Part shown: in pieces, positions 20,272-30,490 of the stretch
Layout: each line of letters opens with the position of its first letter
Position numbering within the stretch: the first letter of the stretch is position 1
NCBI GenBank assembly: GCA_963781035.1
Contig: CAWAEN010000009.1
Span: forward strand, 248,001-312,000
Direction: 5' to 3'
DNA length: 64,000 nucleotides
Source of the DNA: SZUA-35 sp963781035
GTDB taxonomy: Bacteria; Actinomycetota; Acidimicrobiia; Acidimicrobiales; SZUA-35
Notes under the pieces: generated by a model
Database searches by the model: none
Seen by the model: the letters and a program-made list of their open reading frames with translations, nothing else
Told to the model about the DNA's origin: nothing
Position numbers and translations under genes: made by a program

Positions 20272-21063
20272 ATGAACGAGCCCAGCACCGACCAACAGCC
20301 ACTGCTGGAATGCCGAGGGGTCTCCAAGTCCTTCGGCGCCGTCCAGGCGATCTACAAGATCGACTTCGAGGTCAGGGCCGGCGAGGTGATGGCGCTGGTC
20401 GGCGACAACGGCGCCGGCAAGTCCACGCTGATCAAAGGCCTCGTCGGGATCTATCCGTTCGACGAAGGCGAAGTCTTCTTCGAGGGCAAACCGGTTCACA
20501 TCAACAGCCCTCGTGTTGCCGCCGATCTCGGCGTCGAGGTCGTCTACCAAGACCTCGCCCTGGCCGACAATCTCGACGTCGTCGCCAACATGTTCCTGGG
20601 CAGGGAAGAACTGCGGAACGGCCTCGTCCTCGACGAACTCGCCATGGAACACAAGGCGAAGGAGGTTCTCGAGAGCCTCAAGGTCACGACCTTGCGCTCG
20701 GTCAGGCAGACCGTCGCCGGCCTCTCCGGCGGTCAGCGACAGGCCGTGGCCGTGGCCAAGGCAGTCATGTGGGGCAACTCGAAGCTCGTCATGCTCGACG
20801 AACCCACGGCTGCTCTCGGTGTCGCCCAGACACGGCAGGTCCTCGATCTGGTCAGACGACTCGCCTCGCAAGGGTTCGGCGTGGTGATCATCTCCCACAA
20901 CCTCCACGACATCTTCGAGGTGGCCGACCGCATCACGGTGCTCCGCCTCGGCCAACAGGTCGCCGTCTTCGAGAAGGACAAGACCACCCAACAAGACGTC
21001 GTCCAGGCCATCACGGCCGGCGATCTTGCCCACGTACCGGGAATGGAAGAGGCGCAGGCATGA
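20272..21063 (+). CDS. Sugar ABC transporter ATP-binding protein, single cassette
   Basis: Intact 263-residue ATPase. Walker A is GDNGAGKST near residue 45, the Q-loop lies in VVYQDLALADN, the ABC signature is LSGGQRQ, Walker B is VMLDEPT, and the switch His is in IISHN. It energises uptake with the flanking binding protein and permease. Canonical xylose/ribose ATPases (XylG/RbsA) are about 500 residues with two cassettes; this one has only one, as in some actinobacterial FrcA-like systems. Its TGA overlaps the permease ATG (ATGA). Confidence 0.93.
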   Translation: MNEPSTDQQPLLECRGVSKSFGAVQAIYKIDFEVRAGEVMALVGDNGAGKSTLIKGLVGIYPFDEGEVFFEGKPVHINSPRVAADLGVEVVYQDLALADNLDVVANMFLGREELRNGLVLDELAMEHKAKEVLESLKVTTLRSVRQTVAGLSGGQRQAVAVAKAVMWGNSKLVMLDEPTAALGVAQTRQVLDLVRRLASQGFGVVIISHNLHDIFEVADRITVLRLGQQVAVFEKDKTTQQDVVQAITAGDLAHVPGMEEAQA

Positions 21064-22338
21064 CCGACATCGAACCACCTCCGAGCCTCAGCCCGGCGTC
21101 CGAACCGCTGGGTTCGCCGCTCCTTCCGCGACCGTCGGCGAATACGTCGAGCGCCGAGTCCAGGCCATCAAGGCCGGCGACATCGGCTCACTGCCGATCT
21201 TCGCCGGGCTGGCCGTCATCATGGTGATCTTCGGGCTGCTCGAGGAACAGTTCCTCACCGCCAGGAACTTCACCAACCTGCTGCTCCAGATGGCGCCGAT
21301 CTCGTTCCTCGCCATCGGCATCGTCTTCATCCTGCTCATCGCCGACGGGGAGATCGTCACCATCGACCTCTCCGTGGCCTCGGTGGCCGCCACCGGCGGC
21401 GCTGTGCTCGTCCTCCTCCAGCGGCCGAACGACCCGGGCTGGCCCTGGTGGGCATGCATCATCGCCGCCTCCTGCTGACAACAGCCATCGGCTTCGTCCA
21501 CAGCATCATCATCACCAAACTCGGCATTCCCTCGTTCGTGATGACGCTCGCCGCATTCCTCATCTGGTCCGGCGTTCTTCTCTATCTGACAACCGAGCTG
21601 ACGACCGCCGGCACGATCCGGATCCAGGATCAAACGCTCATCGGTTTGGCCAACAACTTCATGCCGGTCTGGCTCGGCTGGTTGTCGGGGATCGTCGTCA
21701 TCGCCGGGTACACCGCGTTCCAGGTCATCAACCGGCAGTCTCGACTGAACCGAAACCTCGAGGCCGTTCCGTTCCCGATCATGGTCGCCCAGATCGTGGC
21801 AGTCGGCGGCGCTGGTCCTCGCCGGGGTCTACGTCGCCAATCAGGATCGCGGCGTGCCCCAGGTGACGTTGACCCTCGCCGTCTTCCTCGCCCTCTGGAC
21901 CTTCATCGCCTCGAGAACCCGCTTCGGCCGCCACATCTATGCGGTCGGCGGCAGCCCGGAGGCAGCGAGGACGAGCCGGTATCAGTGTCGATTCGCATCC
22001 GCATCGCCGTCTTCATGATCAACGGGTTCATGGCCGGCGTCGGCGGCATCATCCTCGTGTCGCGGCTGCGATCGGTCGCCACCAACACCGGCGGCGGCAA
22101 TCTGCTGCTGAACGTCATCGCCGCCGCCGTCATCGGTGGCACGAGCCTCTTCGGCGGTCAAGGCCGGGTCGTATCGGCGTTCTACGGAGCGCTGGTGATC
22201 ACGGCGATCCAGAACGGCATGGACCTCCTCGGACTCTCATCCGGTTTCAAGTTCATCATCACCGGCATCGTCTTGTTGCTGGCCGTGCTCGTCGATTCGG
22301 TGTCGAAGCGGCGCCGCACCGCCCGCGGTCTCGCCTGA
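21060..22338 (+). CDS. Sugar ABC transporter permease, XylH/RbsC-like (about five frame breaks)
   Basis: About 425 residues in reconstruction. The recognisable pieces, in order, are EYVERRVQAIKAGDIG, an N-terminal membrane block (LLQMAPISFLAIGIVFILL), TKLGIPSFVMTLAAFLIWSG, FIASRTRFGRHIYAVGGSPEAA (the conserved cytoplasmic loop contacting the ATPase), GFMAGVGGIILVSRLRS and AAAVIGGTSLFGGQGRV. These match the BPD_transp_2 family with about ten membrane helices. Breaks occur near 21110, 21470, 21800 and 21960-21990. The start overlaps the ATPase stop, so the pair is translationally coupled. Confidence 0.85.
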
Positions 22339-22404
22339 CCCGGATTGCGCAAAACGTGACGTCCGACCCTGATCGGTGGGCCGGCTGAGATTTACCTTGC
22401 CAAC

Positions 22405-23307
22405 ATGACTTATTCCGCGCGCCACGTCACGATCCACGGCCACGACGTCACCTACCGACTGGCGGAGAACGAGGATCCGACGAGGCCGACGATCCTGCTG
22501 ATCCATGGCATGGCCGGAAACTCGCGGACGTGGAAAGACGTCATGCCGGCCTTGAGCAAGGACTACACGGTGTTGGCTCCGGACCTGATCGGGCACGGTG
22601 AATCGGCCAAACCGATGGGTGACTACTCCCTCGGAGCCTTCGCCAGTGGCCTGCGTGACCTGCTGGCCGTACTCGGCATCGGTCCCGTGACCGTCATCGG
22701 CCATTCGCTCGGCGGCGGCGTTGCCATGCAGCTCGCCTATCAGCACCCCGAGTTGGTCGATCGCCTCGTATTGGTCGGTAGCGGTGGATTCGGGCGGGAG
22801 GTCAGTTGGCTCCTGCGGATCCTCACGCTGCCCGGCGCCGAATACGTCATGCCCCTGGCGTTCCCGCACTTCATTCGCGAACCAGGCGACGCAGTGAACC
22901 GTGCCATTCACGACCGCGGTCTCGGGGTGCCACGCCTCGGCGAGATGTGGAGGGCCTACTCCTCACTCAGCCAGGCCGAGAACCGACGGGCGTTCGTCAG
23001 GACGCTCCGATCGGTGATCGACCCCGGCGGCCAGACGGTCAATGCCACGGACCGCCTCTACCTCGCCGCCGCCATGCCAACGATGATCGTATGGGGCGAT
23101 CGCGACCCCATCATCCCGATCGCCCACGGGCGGGCAGCCCACGAGGCGATTCCCCACAGCCGGCTCGAGGTCTTCGAGGGCTGTGGCCACTTCCCTCACG
23201 TCGAAGACCCGGAGCGTCTGGTCGACAGCATCTGCGACTTCATCGAGTCGACCGAGCCCCTCCCCGGCGGTCTGTCCCGGTTCCGCGACATCCTGTTGGA
23301 AGCGTGA
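22405..23307 (+). CDS. Alpha/beta hydrolase
   Basis: Intact 300-residue alpha/beta-hydrolase fold enzyme. The oxyanion motif is IHGMAGNS, the nucleophile elbow GHSLGGG carries Ser near residue 104, the acid is in WGDRDPIIP, and the catalytic His is in GCGHFPHVEDPE. It likely hydrolyses a small ester or C-C bond; the substrate is not evident. It follows the sugar permease by 66 bp and converges with the sensor kinase gene. Its stop lies in one arm of an inverted repeat (23305-23380). Confidence 0.92.
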   Translation: MTYSARHVTIHGHDVTYRLAENEDPTRPTILLIHGMAGNSRTWKDVMPALSKDYTVLAPDLIGHGESAKPMGDYSLGAFASGLRDLLAVLGIGPVTVIGHSLGGGVAMQLAYQHPELVDRLVLVGSGGFGREVSWLLRILTLPGAEYVMPLAFPHFIREPGDAVNRAIHDRGLGVPRLGEMWRAYSSLSQAENRRAFVRTLRSVIDPGGQTVNATDRLYLAAAMPTMIVWGDRDPIIPIAHGRAAHEAIPHSRLEVFEGCGHFPHVEDPERLVDSICDFIESTEPLPGGLSRFRDILLEA

Positions 23308-23380
23308 CGGTGGCGACAGACCGGGTCCTCCCCATCCCACGCCAGACGGGCGTGACCAACGGCGCCGAGCATCACCGTCA
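23305..23380. terminator. Inverted repeat spanning two convergent stop codons
   Basis: TGACGGTG (23305-23312) and CACCGTCA (23373-23380) are exact reverse complements. The first contains the stop of the hydrolase gene and the second the stop of the kinase gene on the other strand. Between them a smaller perfect hairpin, CACGCC-AGACG-GGCGTG, is nested. A bidirectional termination region is plausible; no T-run is seen. Confidence 0.45.
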
Positions 23381-25573
23381 GGCCGGTTCGACCCGCTCAC
23401 TCGGCATCGCTTCTCTGATGACGGCCGTCAGGTCCGCTGATCGGAACGGCTTCTTGAGGAACCAGGTCCACGGATCCTCCTCGGTGCCGATCTGGTTGTT
23501 CTCGGCATAGCCGCTCATCAGGATCACGGGCAGGGACGTCGATCGGGCACGGATGGAGCGCAGGACGGCGACCCCGTCGACGCCTGGCATCGTGACATCG
23601 AGCAGCACGAGTGAGATCTCGCTCCGGTGGTCGAGGAAGCGCTCGATGGCCCGCTCACCGTCGACGGCCTCGATGACGTCGAAGCCGGTCGCGGCGATCA
23701 TCTCCCGCACGACACGGCGAACCTCGTCCTCGTCGTCGACGACGAGCGCAACACCGGACGTCTGCCATGCCGTGGGCAGCGGACTCGGATCTCGAACCGG
23801 CGTCGGCTCATCCACAGTCGTCGGCAGCGCGACCGTGAAGAGCGTGCCGATTCCGGTCTTCGACTCGACCCGGATGCTGCCGCCGTGGGCCTGCACGATG
23901 CCGAATACGGTGGCCAGGCCGAGGCCACGACCCGTTGACTTCGTCGTGTAGAAGGGGTCGAAGACGTGCCGTTTGGTCTCGTCGTCCATCCCGACGCCCG
24001 TGTCAGCGACGGCGAAGAAGACGTGCGGCATCGCAGAGTCGAGCCCGTGCTCCAACGATGACTCGACGTCGTACAGACCCGTTCGCAGGGTGATCTTGCC
24101 GGAGGCATCGCCGAGCGAGTCCGATGCGTTCGTGATCAGGTTGAGAATGACCTGACTCACCTGACCCTGATCGGCGACCACCAGCGGGAGTCCGTCGGCG
24201 AGCTCGAAGGTGAGCTCGCCCTTCTTCGAGACGGCAACCTGCAACAGCTCTCCCATCTCGAGAACGAGGCCGTTGAGATCGAACGGCCGAACGACCGTGT
24301 CAGCGCGACCGGCGTAGGTCAGCATCTGGTCCGTGAGCTCGGCCGCTCGTTCCGCCGCCAGGATCACCGATGCCAGTGGGTCGGCCACCCCGTCGTTGTC
24401 GACGCACCTCGCCGACGCGATCTCCGCCTGGCCGAGAATCACCGTGAGCAAGTTGTTGAAGTCGTGAGCGATGCCGCCGGCGAGCACCCCGAGCGACTCG
24501 AGCCGTTTCGCTTCCGTGACCCAACCGGCGAACCGTTCCTTCTCGGCCTCGGCGAGACGCTCGGCAGTGACGTCGTGGAGCAGCCACACGCGGGCCACTG
24601 GCGCACCTCGCTGATCGACCAGTTGCCGATCCGAGAGCCGAACGCACCACTCGCCGCCGGCACGGTTCTCGAGTGACAGCTCTCGCACGGACGGCTCTCG
24701 AGAAGCCGGCACGCTGAGCGCCTCGAGCAGCCGCGGCTCATCCACCACCTCGGCGAGCGGCGCATCGACCAGCCGAGTGAGATCGCGTCCAAAGGTGTGA
24801 ACGGCTGCGTTGTTCGCCAGTCTGACCACGTGCTGCGTGTCGACGACGATCACGGCATCCGGCAATGTCTCGAGAATCTGCTCGGCGGCGAACTCGTGGG
24901 TGATCTGGATGAGTCGATAGCGAACGGCGCCGAACAGCGTGGCCGCATTCATCACGGTCAGTACGAGGAATCCCAGCGGGTAGACGGCGAAGCCGTAGGC
25001 AGCAAGGAAGTCGACCAGAACAATTCCGGCGATGATGTTGCCCCGGAAGAAGGCCCCGAGCTTGCCTTCGAGCACCGAACCCGGCTCGGCCTTCCGCATT
25101 GCTGACCGATAGATCTGGAAGACCTCGCCCAGGACTACGACGAGGAAGCCGATCAGAATCAGACCGGTCCAGGAGTAGGCCATGTACGGCCCCCAGCTGT
25201 ACTGGTTCGGAACGTCGTGAAAGATCGGACGGGAAACGCTGTAGACGGTGACCAGGCCGGCGAGGGCGTAGTGGACGCGGATCGCTCGCCGATGCCTGCG
25301 TGAGACGCCAACGGTCACAACGTTCAGGTGGTAGATGATCGCCGGCAACATCGCGATGCTCAGGTGTGCGAGCCGCCCCCAGAGCTGGTAATCGTTCCCT
25401 GCGGCCAGGAGAGCAGCACACAGGAACCACCATCCGACTGCCGCCCCGTACAGGGCATGCATCTGCGCCGGAACCGATCGAGGATTGCGGGCCAGCATCA
25501 CGCCCGAGAACAACAACGACGCGATCGACGCGCAGGCAAGCAGCGTGGCGTGGAGCTCCGGGGTCATGGACAT
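23378..25573 (-). CDS. Hybrid sensor histidine kinase with N-terminal membrane domain and receiver
   Basis: Intact, about 731 residues. The first 230 residues hold about seven hydrophobic segments (7TM-type sensor region), then a PAS domain (ETLPDAVIVVDTQHVVRLAN), HisKA with the phospho-acceptor His in GGIAHDFNNLL, HATPase with N box NLITNASDS and G boxes DTGVGMD and GRGLGLA, and a C-terminal receiver (VVDDEDEVRR, phospho-Asp in LLDVTMPG, Lys in KKPF). ATG 25573 is taken; ATG 25567 is equally possible. No separate response regulator lies nearby, so the receiver may pass phosphate to a distant partner. Confidence 0.9.
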   Translation of the reverse strand: MSMTPELHATLLACASIASLLFSGVMLARNPRSVPAQMHALYGAAVGWWFLCAALLAAGNDYQLWGRLAHLSIAMLPAIIYHLNVVTVGVSRRHRRAIRVHYALAGLVTVYSVSRPIFHDVPNQYSWGPYMAYSWTGLILIGFLVVVLGEVFQIYRSAMRKAEPGSVLEGKLGAFFRGNIIAGIVLVDFLAAYGFAVYPLGFLVLTVMNAATLFGAVRYRLIQITHEFAAEQILETLPDAVIVVDTQHVVRLANNAAVHTFGRDLTRLVDAPLAEVVDEPRLLEALSVPASREPSVRELSLENRAGGEWCVRLSDRQLVDQRGAPVARVWLLHDVTAERLAEAEKERFAGWVTEAKRLESLGVLAGGIAHDFNNLLTVILGQAEIASARCVDNDGVADPLASVILAAERAAELTDQMLTYAGRADTVVRPFDLNGLVLEMGELLQVAVSKKGELTFELADGLPLVVADQGQVSQVILNLITNASDSLGDASGKITLRTGLYDVESSLEHGLDSAMPHVFFAVADTGVGMDDETKRHVFDPFYTTKSTGRGLGLATVFGIVQAHGGSIRVESKTGIGTLFTVALPTTVDEPTPVRDPSPLPTAWQTSGVALVVDDEDEVRRVVREMIAATGFDVIEAVDGERAIERFLDHRSEISLVLLDVTMPGVDGVAVLRSIRARSTSLPVILMSGYAENNQIGTEEDPWTWFLKKPFRSADLTAVIREAMPSERVEPA

Positions 25574-25697
25574 CGGAAATGACTTTCGCGTACGAGCGGC
25601 ATTTTTGGCGAACGGGGCTCTCAAGGGTCAGGGGCACCGGGTCGACGAGAAGGGGGTGGCACAGACGAACGTCGAAGGATTCGACATCGACCAATTG

Positions 25698-26306
25698 GTG
25701 GTCGATGCCGGTGCGCCGGAGCCAAGGCGCCGACGGCAGCACAGCCGCGTGTTCGCCCGCTATGTCAACCGTCGTTCACCCTGGGACAGGGCCGCCCGCT
25801 GGGGTATCGGACTGCTCCTGCTCGCTGCCGTGTGCCAGGAAGGGGTGGCGACGTACTACGACCGCCAGATGACCGCCGCCGCCCGCGCCGTGACCGGGCG
25901 AGATGATCTCGACGTGCGATGCGGCCGAGTCTGGGACGCGGTGCTCAATCTCGAGGCCAATCCCGGCTATGTGCAGTGGGGCTCGACCACGGCACACCTG
26001 CACCTGCCGGTCTGCATGGATGCCGCAGGTTGGAGCGACAGTCCGCTTGACGACGACAAGAGGGTGGCCATGATGATCCTGACCCATGAACTGGCTCATC
26101 TCTCGGGCCACTTCGACGAGGCCGAGACCGAGTGCGTCTCGATGTGGGCCGCTCCCCAGACTGCCCTTGCCCTCGGCGGCAGCGCCGAGGAGGGCCGAGA
26201 CACGGCTCGCTGGTACGCACAGAATCACAATCCCCGGCTCCCCGGTCAATACCGGGCGCCCGGTTGCCTGAACGGCGGAAAGCCGGCGTCGACGATGCTC
26301 CGCTGA
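25698..26306 (+). CDS. Membrane-anchored protein with HExxH zinc-protease motif
   Basis: About 202 residues; the start is uncertain (GTG 25698 is used; in-frame codons extend further upstream). A Pro/Arg-rich cytoplasmic segment is followed by one membrane helix (WGIGLLLLAAVCQEG) and an extracytoplasmic domain with HELAHLSG, an HExxH zinc-metallopeptidase signature, followed by FDEAETEC where a third ligand Glu could lie. Four or five cysteines are present after the helix. I do not recognise a named family. It is divergent from the hybrid kinase gene, which might control it. Protease activity is inferred from the motif alone. Confidence 0.65.
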   Translation: MVDAGAPEPRRRRQHSRVFARYVNRRSPWDRAARWGIGLLLLAAVCQEGVATYYDRQMTAAARAVTGRDDLDVRCGRVWDAVLNLEANPGYVQWGSTTAHLHLPVCMDAAGWSDSPLDDDKRVAMMILTHELAHLSGHFDEAETECVSMWAAPQTALALGGSAEEGRDTARWYAQNHNPRLPGQYRAPGCLNGGKPASTMLR

Positions 26307-26339
26307 GTGCTGGTCGGTTGAGTGCTGGGCGACGGTGTC

Positions 26340-27021
26340 TCAGTCCTCGAAGCCGACGAAGCGGACGACGTCGTCGTTCACCGCTCGCCGGGACACGACG
26401 TGGTTGGCGACGAAGTCGTCGTCGGGGAAGCCCATGGCCACACACGTCATGATGACCTCGTCCTCGGGGATGTTCGCGTGTTCGCGCACCACCGTGGACT
26501 GCATGATCCCCTGACCGTTGATCACACAACCGAGACCCTTGGACGTGGCGGCCAGCACGAGGCCGTAGGTCGCTGCGCCACAGTCGAAGTGAGCGACGGT
26601 GTCGTCGGCCAGACTCCCGATCGATCGTGACCACCACCGACACCGGCGCATCGAACTGGCGGAAGCCGCGCATGACCCAGTCCTGGCGGCGTTCCTTGTC
26701 GTCTCGCTCGATGCCCATCGCCTCGAACAGCTGGACGGCGATCTCGACCTGGCGATCGCGATGGACGCCCTGGTAGCCGTGATCCGACATCTTGATCTCG
26801 CGGTCGACCCGGGCTCCGGCCAGCATTCGTTCGGTGTTGCCCTCACGGATCGCCTCGAGCGGCGCCCCCGTGATCACGTGGAAGTTCCACGGCTGCGTGT
26901 TCATCGAGGACGGCGCACGTTTCGCGATCTCGACGATCTCGGCCAACAGCTCCTGTGGCACTGGTTCTGCGGTGTACCCGCGGGTACTGCGTCGCTGCGC
27001 GACGAGCGTCTCGAAGTCCAT
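26340..27021 (-). CDS. Nitroreductase family protein (one frame break)
   Basis: About 226 residues. The N-terminus MDFETLVAQRRSTRGY is the FMN-phosphate-binding start of nitroreductases, APSSMNTQPWNFHVIT is the second flavin motif, and ATSKGLGC with AMGFPDD near the end completes the fold. It would reduce nitroaromatics, quinones or a related substrate with FMN and NAD(P)H. The frame shifts near 26612, consistent with one extra G, before LADDTVAHFDCG. ATG 27021 is conserved in the family. Convergent with the HExxH gene. Confidence 0.9.
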
Positions 27022-27130
27022 GGTCGATTCCTCGTTGTCGTGGCTGTGCCGACTTCCCGGCCTCAGATCGGCTCGAACCCTATTGTGCCCGCCTCGGATT
27101 GTGCACATTGCGCTCCAGCGGGTCGTCGAA

Positions 27131-29800
27131 TCAGCCGATCTCGAGGCCCTCGCCTGATTCGAGGAGGTCGAGCAGACGCCCGCTCGGCCGAGCTCAACAG
27201 CGTGACCCGCTCGCAGTCGTCGCCGTCGAGCGCATCGGGCGTGTCCGAGAAACGGAACCAGCCAGGCAGCGAACCGACGTCGGCGGTCATCGTCGTACCA
27301 GTGACGACCTCGATGCCCGTCGCACCGTCACAGGTGATCTCGTCGACGAGAATGGCGCGGGCCAGGACATCGCGAGGAATGGGCATGGCCAACACCGCGG
27401 CCGGTATGCCCCTCAGTCCGGGATCCAGGCTGCGGGCCTGCTTCACGACGAGGCGAGCCGGCCGAACGGACCCGTCGGCCAGCGCAGGCCAGCCGGCAGC
27501 CATCGTCTTGAACTCGAAGTCGAGGGTCACGATCTGCACCTGCTGTTCGACGGGGAGGTCGGCGTTGACCCGCTCGCGCCACAGCCGAGCAACCGAGGAG
27601 AGCTGGGACAGGAGCTCGACGACGGCGTCGTCATCGAGCACGACGTCTCCCTCATCCACCAGCGTCGACGGCGCCTGCCGCTCGATCTGGATCAACCCGC
27701 CTTGCGAGGAGACTCGCACCAGGATCTGTTCGGGGAGCACGCCACTCGTCGACGTCGGGATTGGCGACGCTGACGTCACCCACCTGCACGTTGATCACCG
27801 ACGTGCGCTGCGGCTCAGCGTGTCCGTCCGGCAGCAGCGTGAGGGTGGCGACGCCGTTGTTGCTTCTCGAGCGTCGTCGTCGAACCGCGGGTGGACCAGC
27901 ACTGCCCATGCCACCACTGCGGTGATCGACGTTCTCGAGTCGCCGCTCCTCGAAGGCCTCGAAGCTCCAGTAGGAGGCCCATGTCTTCTTGATCGTTCGT
28001 TCGACGGTCTTGTTGTGGTCGCCTTCGTCCGGCTGCAGCTCCGGGTCGAGGAACCCGGTGTTCGAGTCGTACAGGCCGGCGCCGGTGAAACCTTCGATGT
28101 CCTCGACCGAGCTCGACGATCGGAAGCGCAGGCCCTGCGTCACCGCCAGCTCTCCGAACGTCGATCGGAGTTGGTCGGTGATCGTGTCGAGGTCGGCGTC
28201 GCTCATGTCGACGGAACGGAAGAGGTCGATGAACCCGTCCGCCTCGAGAATGGTCCGGATCGGGCCCGTCGGGTGTCGGTCTGCGAACGACGAAGCGAAG
28301 GCGGCGTCGCCGATCGTTGGTGTAGGTCTCGGCGTACGCCCCCGGACCCTCGAGGAGCAGGAAACGAGCTCGGGCATCGGTGCGGAAGTCGTCGTCGGCC
28401 AGCATCGCTTCGAGCTCGGCTTCGATGTTGGCGAGATGGCGAACGTAGGGGGCCACCGTGATGGCCAGCGGATCGTCCGGTGTCGAGACACCGTCGGCGG
28501 CGATGAGCGCCAGGAATCCCGCCGACTTGCCACCGATCGACGGGCGCAGCGCTTCGACATCGGCCTCACTCCGAATCTCAGCGGCGAGTTCGACGAGCGA
28601 CATGACAGTCGGCATGGCAGCCACGTCGACGGGCGGCACCACGATCGCCTCGGGAGCTCGGGAATCGTTCCAGGCCTCGAATTGCTCGCGGGTGATCAGG
28701 GTGATCCGGAGATCGTCGTCCCGACCGGCGCTGATCACGGCGTAGGCACGGGAGCGGGCGGCGATCGAGATGGCCGGGTCGTCGAGGAGACCCGGCCACC
28801 GACACGTTCGGGATGCCACGGTTTCGAGCCAGGAGATTCACGTGGGCCAGCGGAGTCTGCGGCGCCGACGTCAGCATCCCGGACGCCGGCGGCAGCCAGT
28901 CCGGGACGTTCTCCATCACGAGAATGTCGGTGGCCGACGCCAGAGTTGAGGTCGCCAACATCCTCGATGAGGCGAAGGCGGCCGGCGGCCAGCCCCGGGT
29001 TGTACACCTCGACCTCGCCCTGCTCGACGAGGTCCGAATAGCGGACGATGCGATCGCGATATGGGTGGTCCTGCTCGACCATCACGCGGGCCACGTCCTC
29101 CTGCCCGGGCGAGCGAACCACCCAGCCGAGCTCGTCGCCGATCTCGGCGCGGGAGAGACTCGGCGACACGATCGATGAACTGGGTCACCGAGTCCGGCGT
29201 CGCCGCCTCGCTGAACTCCATCTCGATCACCCAACGATCACCGGCGTCTGTCTCGAAACGCACGAGCGTGCCCAGGCCGTAGGTCTTCTCCGGGTCACGC
29301 AGCGCGAGGTCGTAATACCGGTCGGAGTAGAGGCGCTCGCCTTCAGCGGTGAACCTCAGGTCGAGAGGAAGGCCACCTGGTCGGCCCGAGGCCCAGGCGT
29401 AGACCTCGTCGATCGTCGCGAACGTCGGGCCTGAACCCGGCGGGACGGGCTCGGTGTCGAGGCCGGGGACGGTTTGGCCGTTGAGCAGGCGGAACCAGTA
29501 CCACTCGTCGTGCAACTCGTAGAACGCTCCATCGAGCCAGAACACCCCGGGAGAATCGAGATCGGGAATGGCGAACTTCACTGCGGTGCGCGAGGTCTCC
29601 ATGACGCCGAAGGCCTCGACCTCGGAGATCGACTCGAGCCGATCGACGGTGTGGTCGTCGAAGCCAACGATCGAGACATCGATCGTCACCGAACTCGACG
29701 TCGACGGTCCGCCCGCCGAGTCGCTGCTCTGACATGCCGTTGCCACAACGAGGAGGGCCAGCGATGTGCCGACGAAGCGGAGGAACGGATGAGGACGCAT
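27131..29800 (-). CDS. PEP/pyruvate-dikinase-like lipoprotein (about seven frame breaks)
   Basis: About 885 residues in reconstruction. The N-terminus has a signal peptide and lipobox-like VATAC. A region of unknown fold follows (FWLDGAFYELHDEWYW, then RFTAEGERLYSDRYY). Next is a mobile phosphohistidine-like segment PLAHVNLLARNRGIPNV, then a PPDK/PEP-synthase ATP-grasp domain (GGKSAGFLAL; RFRSSSSVEDIEGFTGAGLY). The C-terminus has TLDFEFKTMAAGWP and ends LLDLLESGEGLEIG. His-domain before ATP-grasp is the order in glucan water dikinases, not PPDK. Frames change near 29150, 28955, 28810, 28320, 27895, 27790 and 27175. Export of an ATP-using fold is unusual. Confidence 0.75.
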
Positions 29801-29914
29801 GAGGGGTAGGACGAGGCGACCAACCGACTGGTTCCCGGTCGTAGCGCAGGTCGCTTCAGGTATCCGTCGTCCGTTTTGCTCGATTCTTCAGCCCCGGGTT
29901 GACCAGGCCGGTGG

Positions 29915-30445
29915 TCAGGCGTTCCGGATCGAGGGCCTGAGCAGCAGCAAAGGGATGGTCACCGCCATCGTCACGAGCCCGACCACTCGCATGGTGACGA
30001 CCGGGCCGAGGGCAGGTGCCAGCACGGTTTGGGCCAAGGCACCGAACGGCAGACCCCCGGAGAACCCGAGTGTCATGATGCCCATCACCCGACCCATCAT
30101 CGCCTCTTCGGTCCGCTGCTGGAGCAGCGTGCGATGCGACGCAATGGCGATCCCGGCGTTGATCCCCCACCCGACCATCACTGCCACCGCGACCCAGTAG
30201 TTCGGGGCAAGGCTGAGGAGGAATTGGCCGAGACCCAACCCGATCCCGATGAAGATGGCGACGTTCCGCCCGTGGCGCATGTCCTGACGCCTGGCGACCG
30301 CCGCCGAGCTCAGGAGCATCCCGACCCCGAAGGCGCCCAAGAGCAGTCCGGCAGCGACCGATCCCAAGCAGTCCGCCGGCCTTGTGACCACCAGGATCTC
30401 GGCGTGTAGCGTTCGGCTCGTCGACCTTGACCGCCCGCCGACCAC
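29915..30445 (-). pseudogene. MFS transporter C-terminal half, 5'-truncated
   Basis: Only the second half of a major-facilitator protein is present: about 150 residues with five or six membrane helices (LLLGAFGVGMLLSS, RNVAIFIGIGLGLGQFLLSL, AVAVMVGWGINAGIAIA, then RTEEAMMGRVMGI, the conserved loop between helices). The sequence upstream of about 30364 shows no MFS similarity in the same frame, and from 30491 the opposite strand encodes the oxidoreductase, so the first six helices cannot be present. It is a remnant from a deletion or rearrangement, or an assembly join. Probably non-functional. Confidence 0.65.
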
Positions 30446-30490
30446 GGCCCGAAGACCGAAATCGATCGGAGCAACCGAGATGACTTCGCC

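Noticed and set aside
26599..28461. A 620-codon forward open frame over the nitroreductase and dikinase-like genes
   Set aside because: It is antisense to conserved coding sequence and low in complexity; a GC-rich shadow frame.
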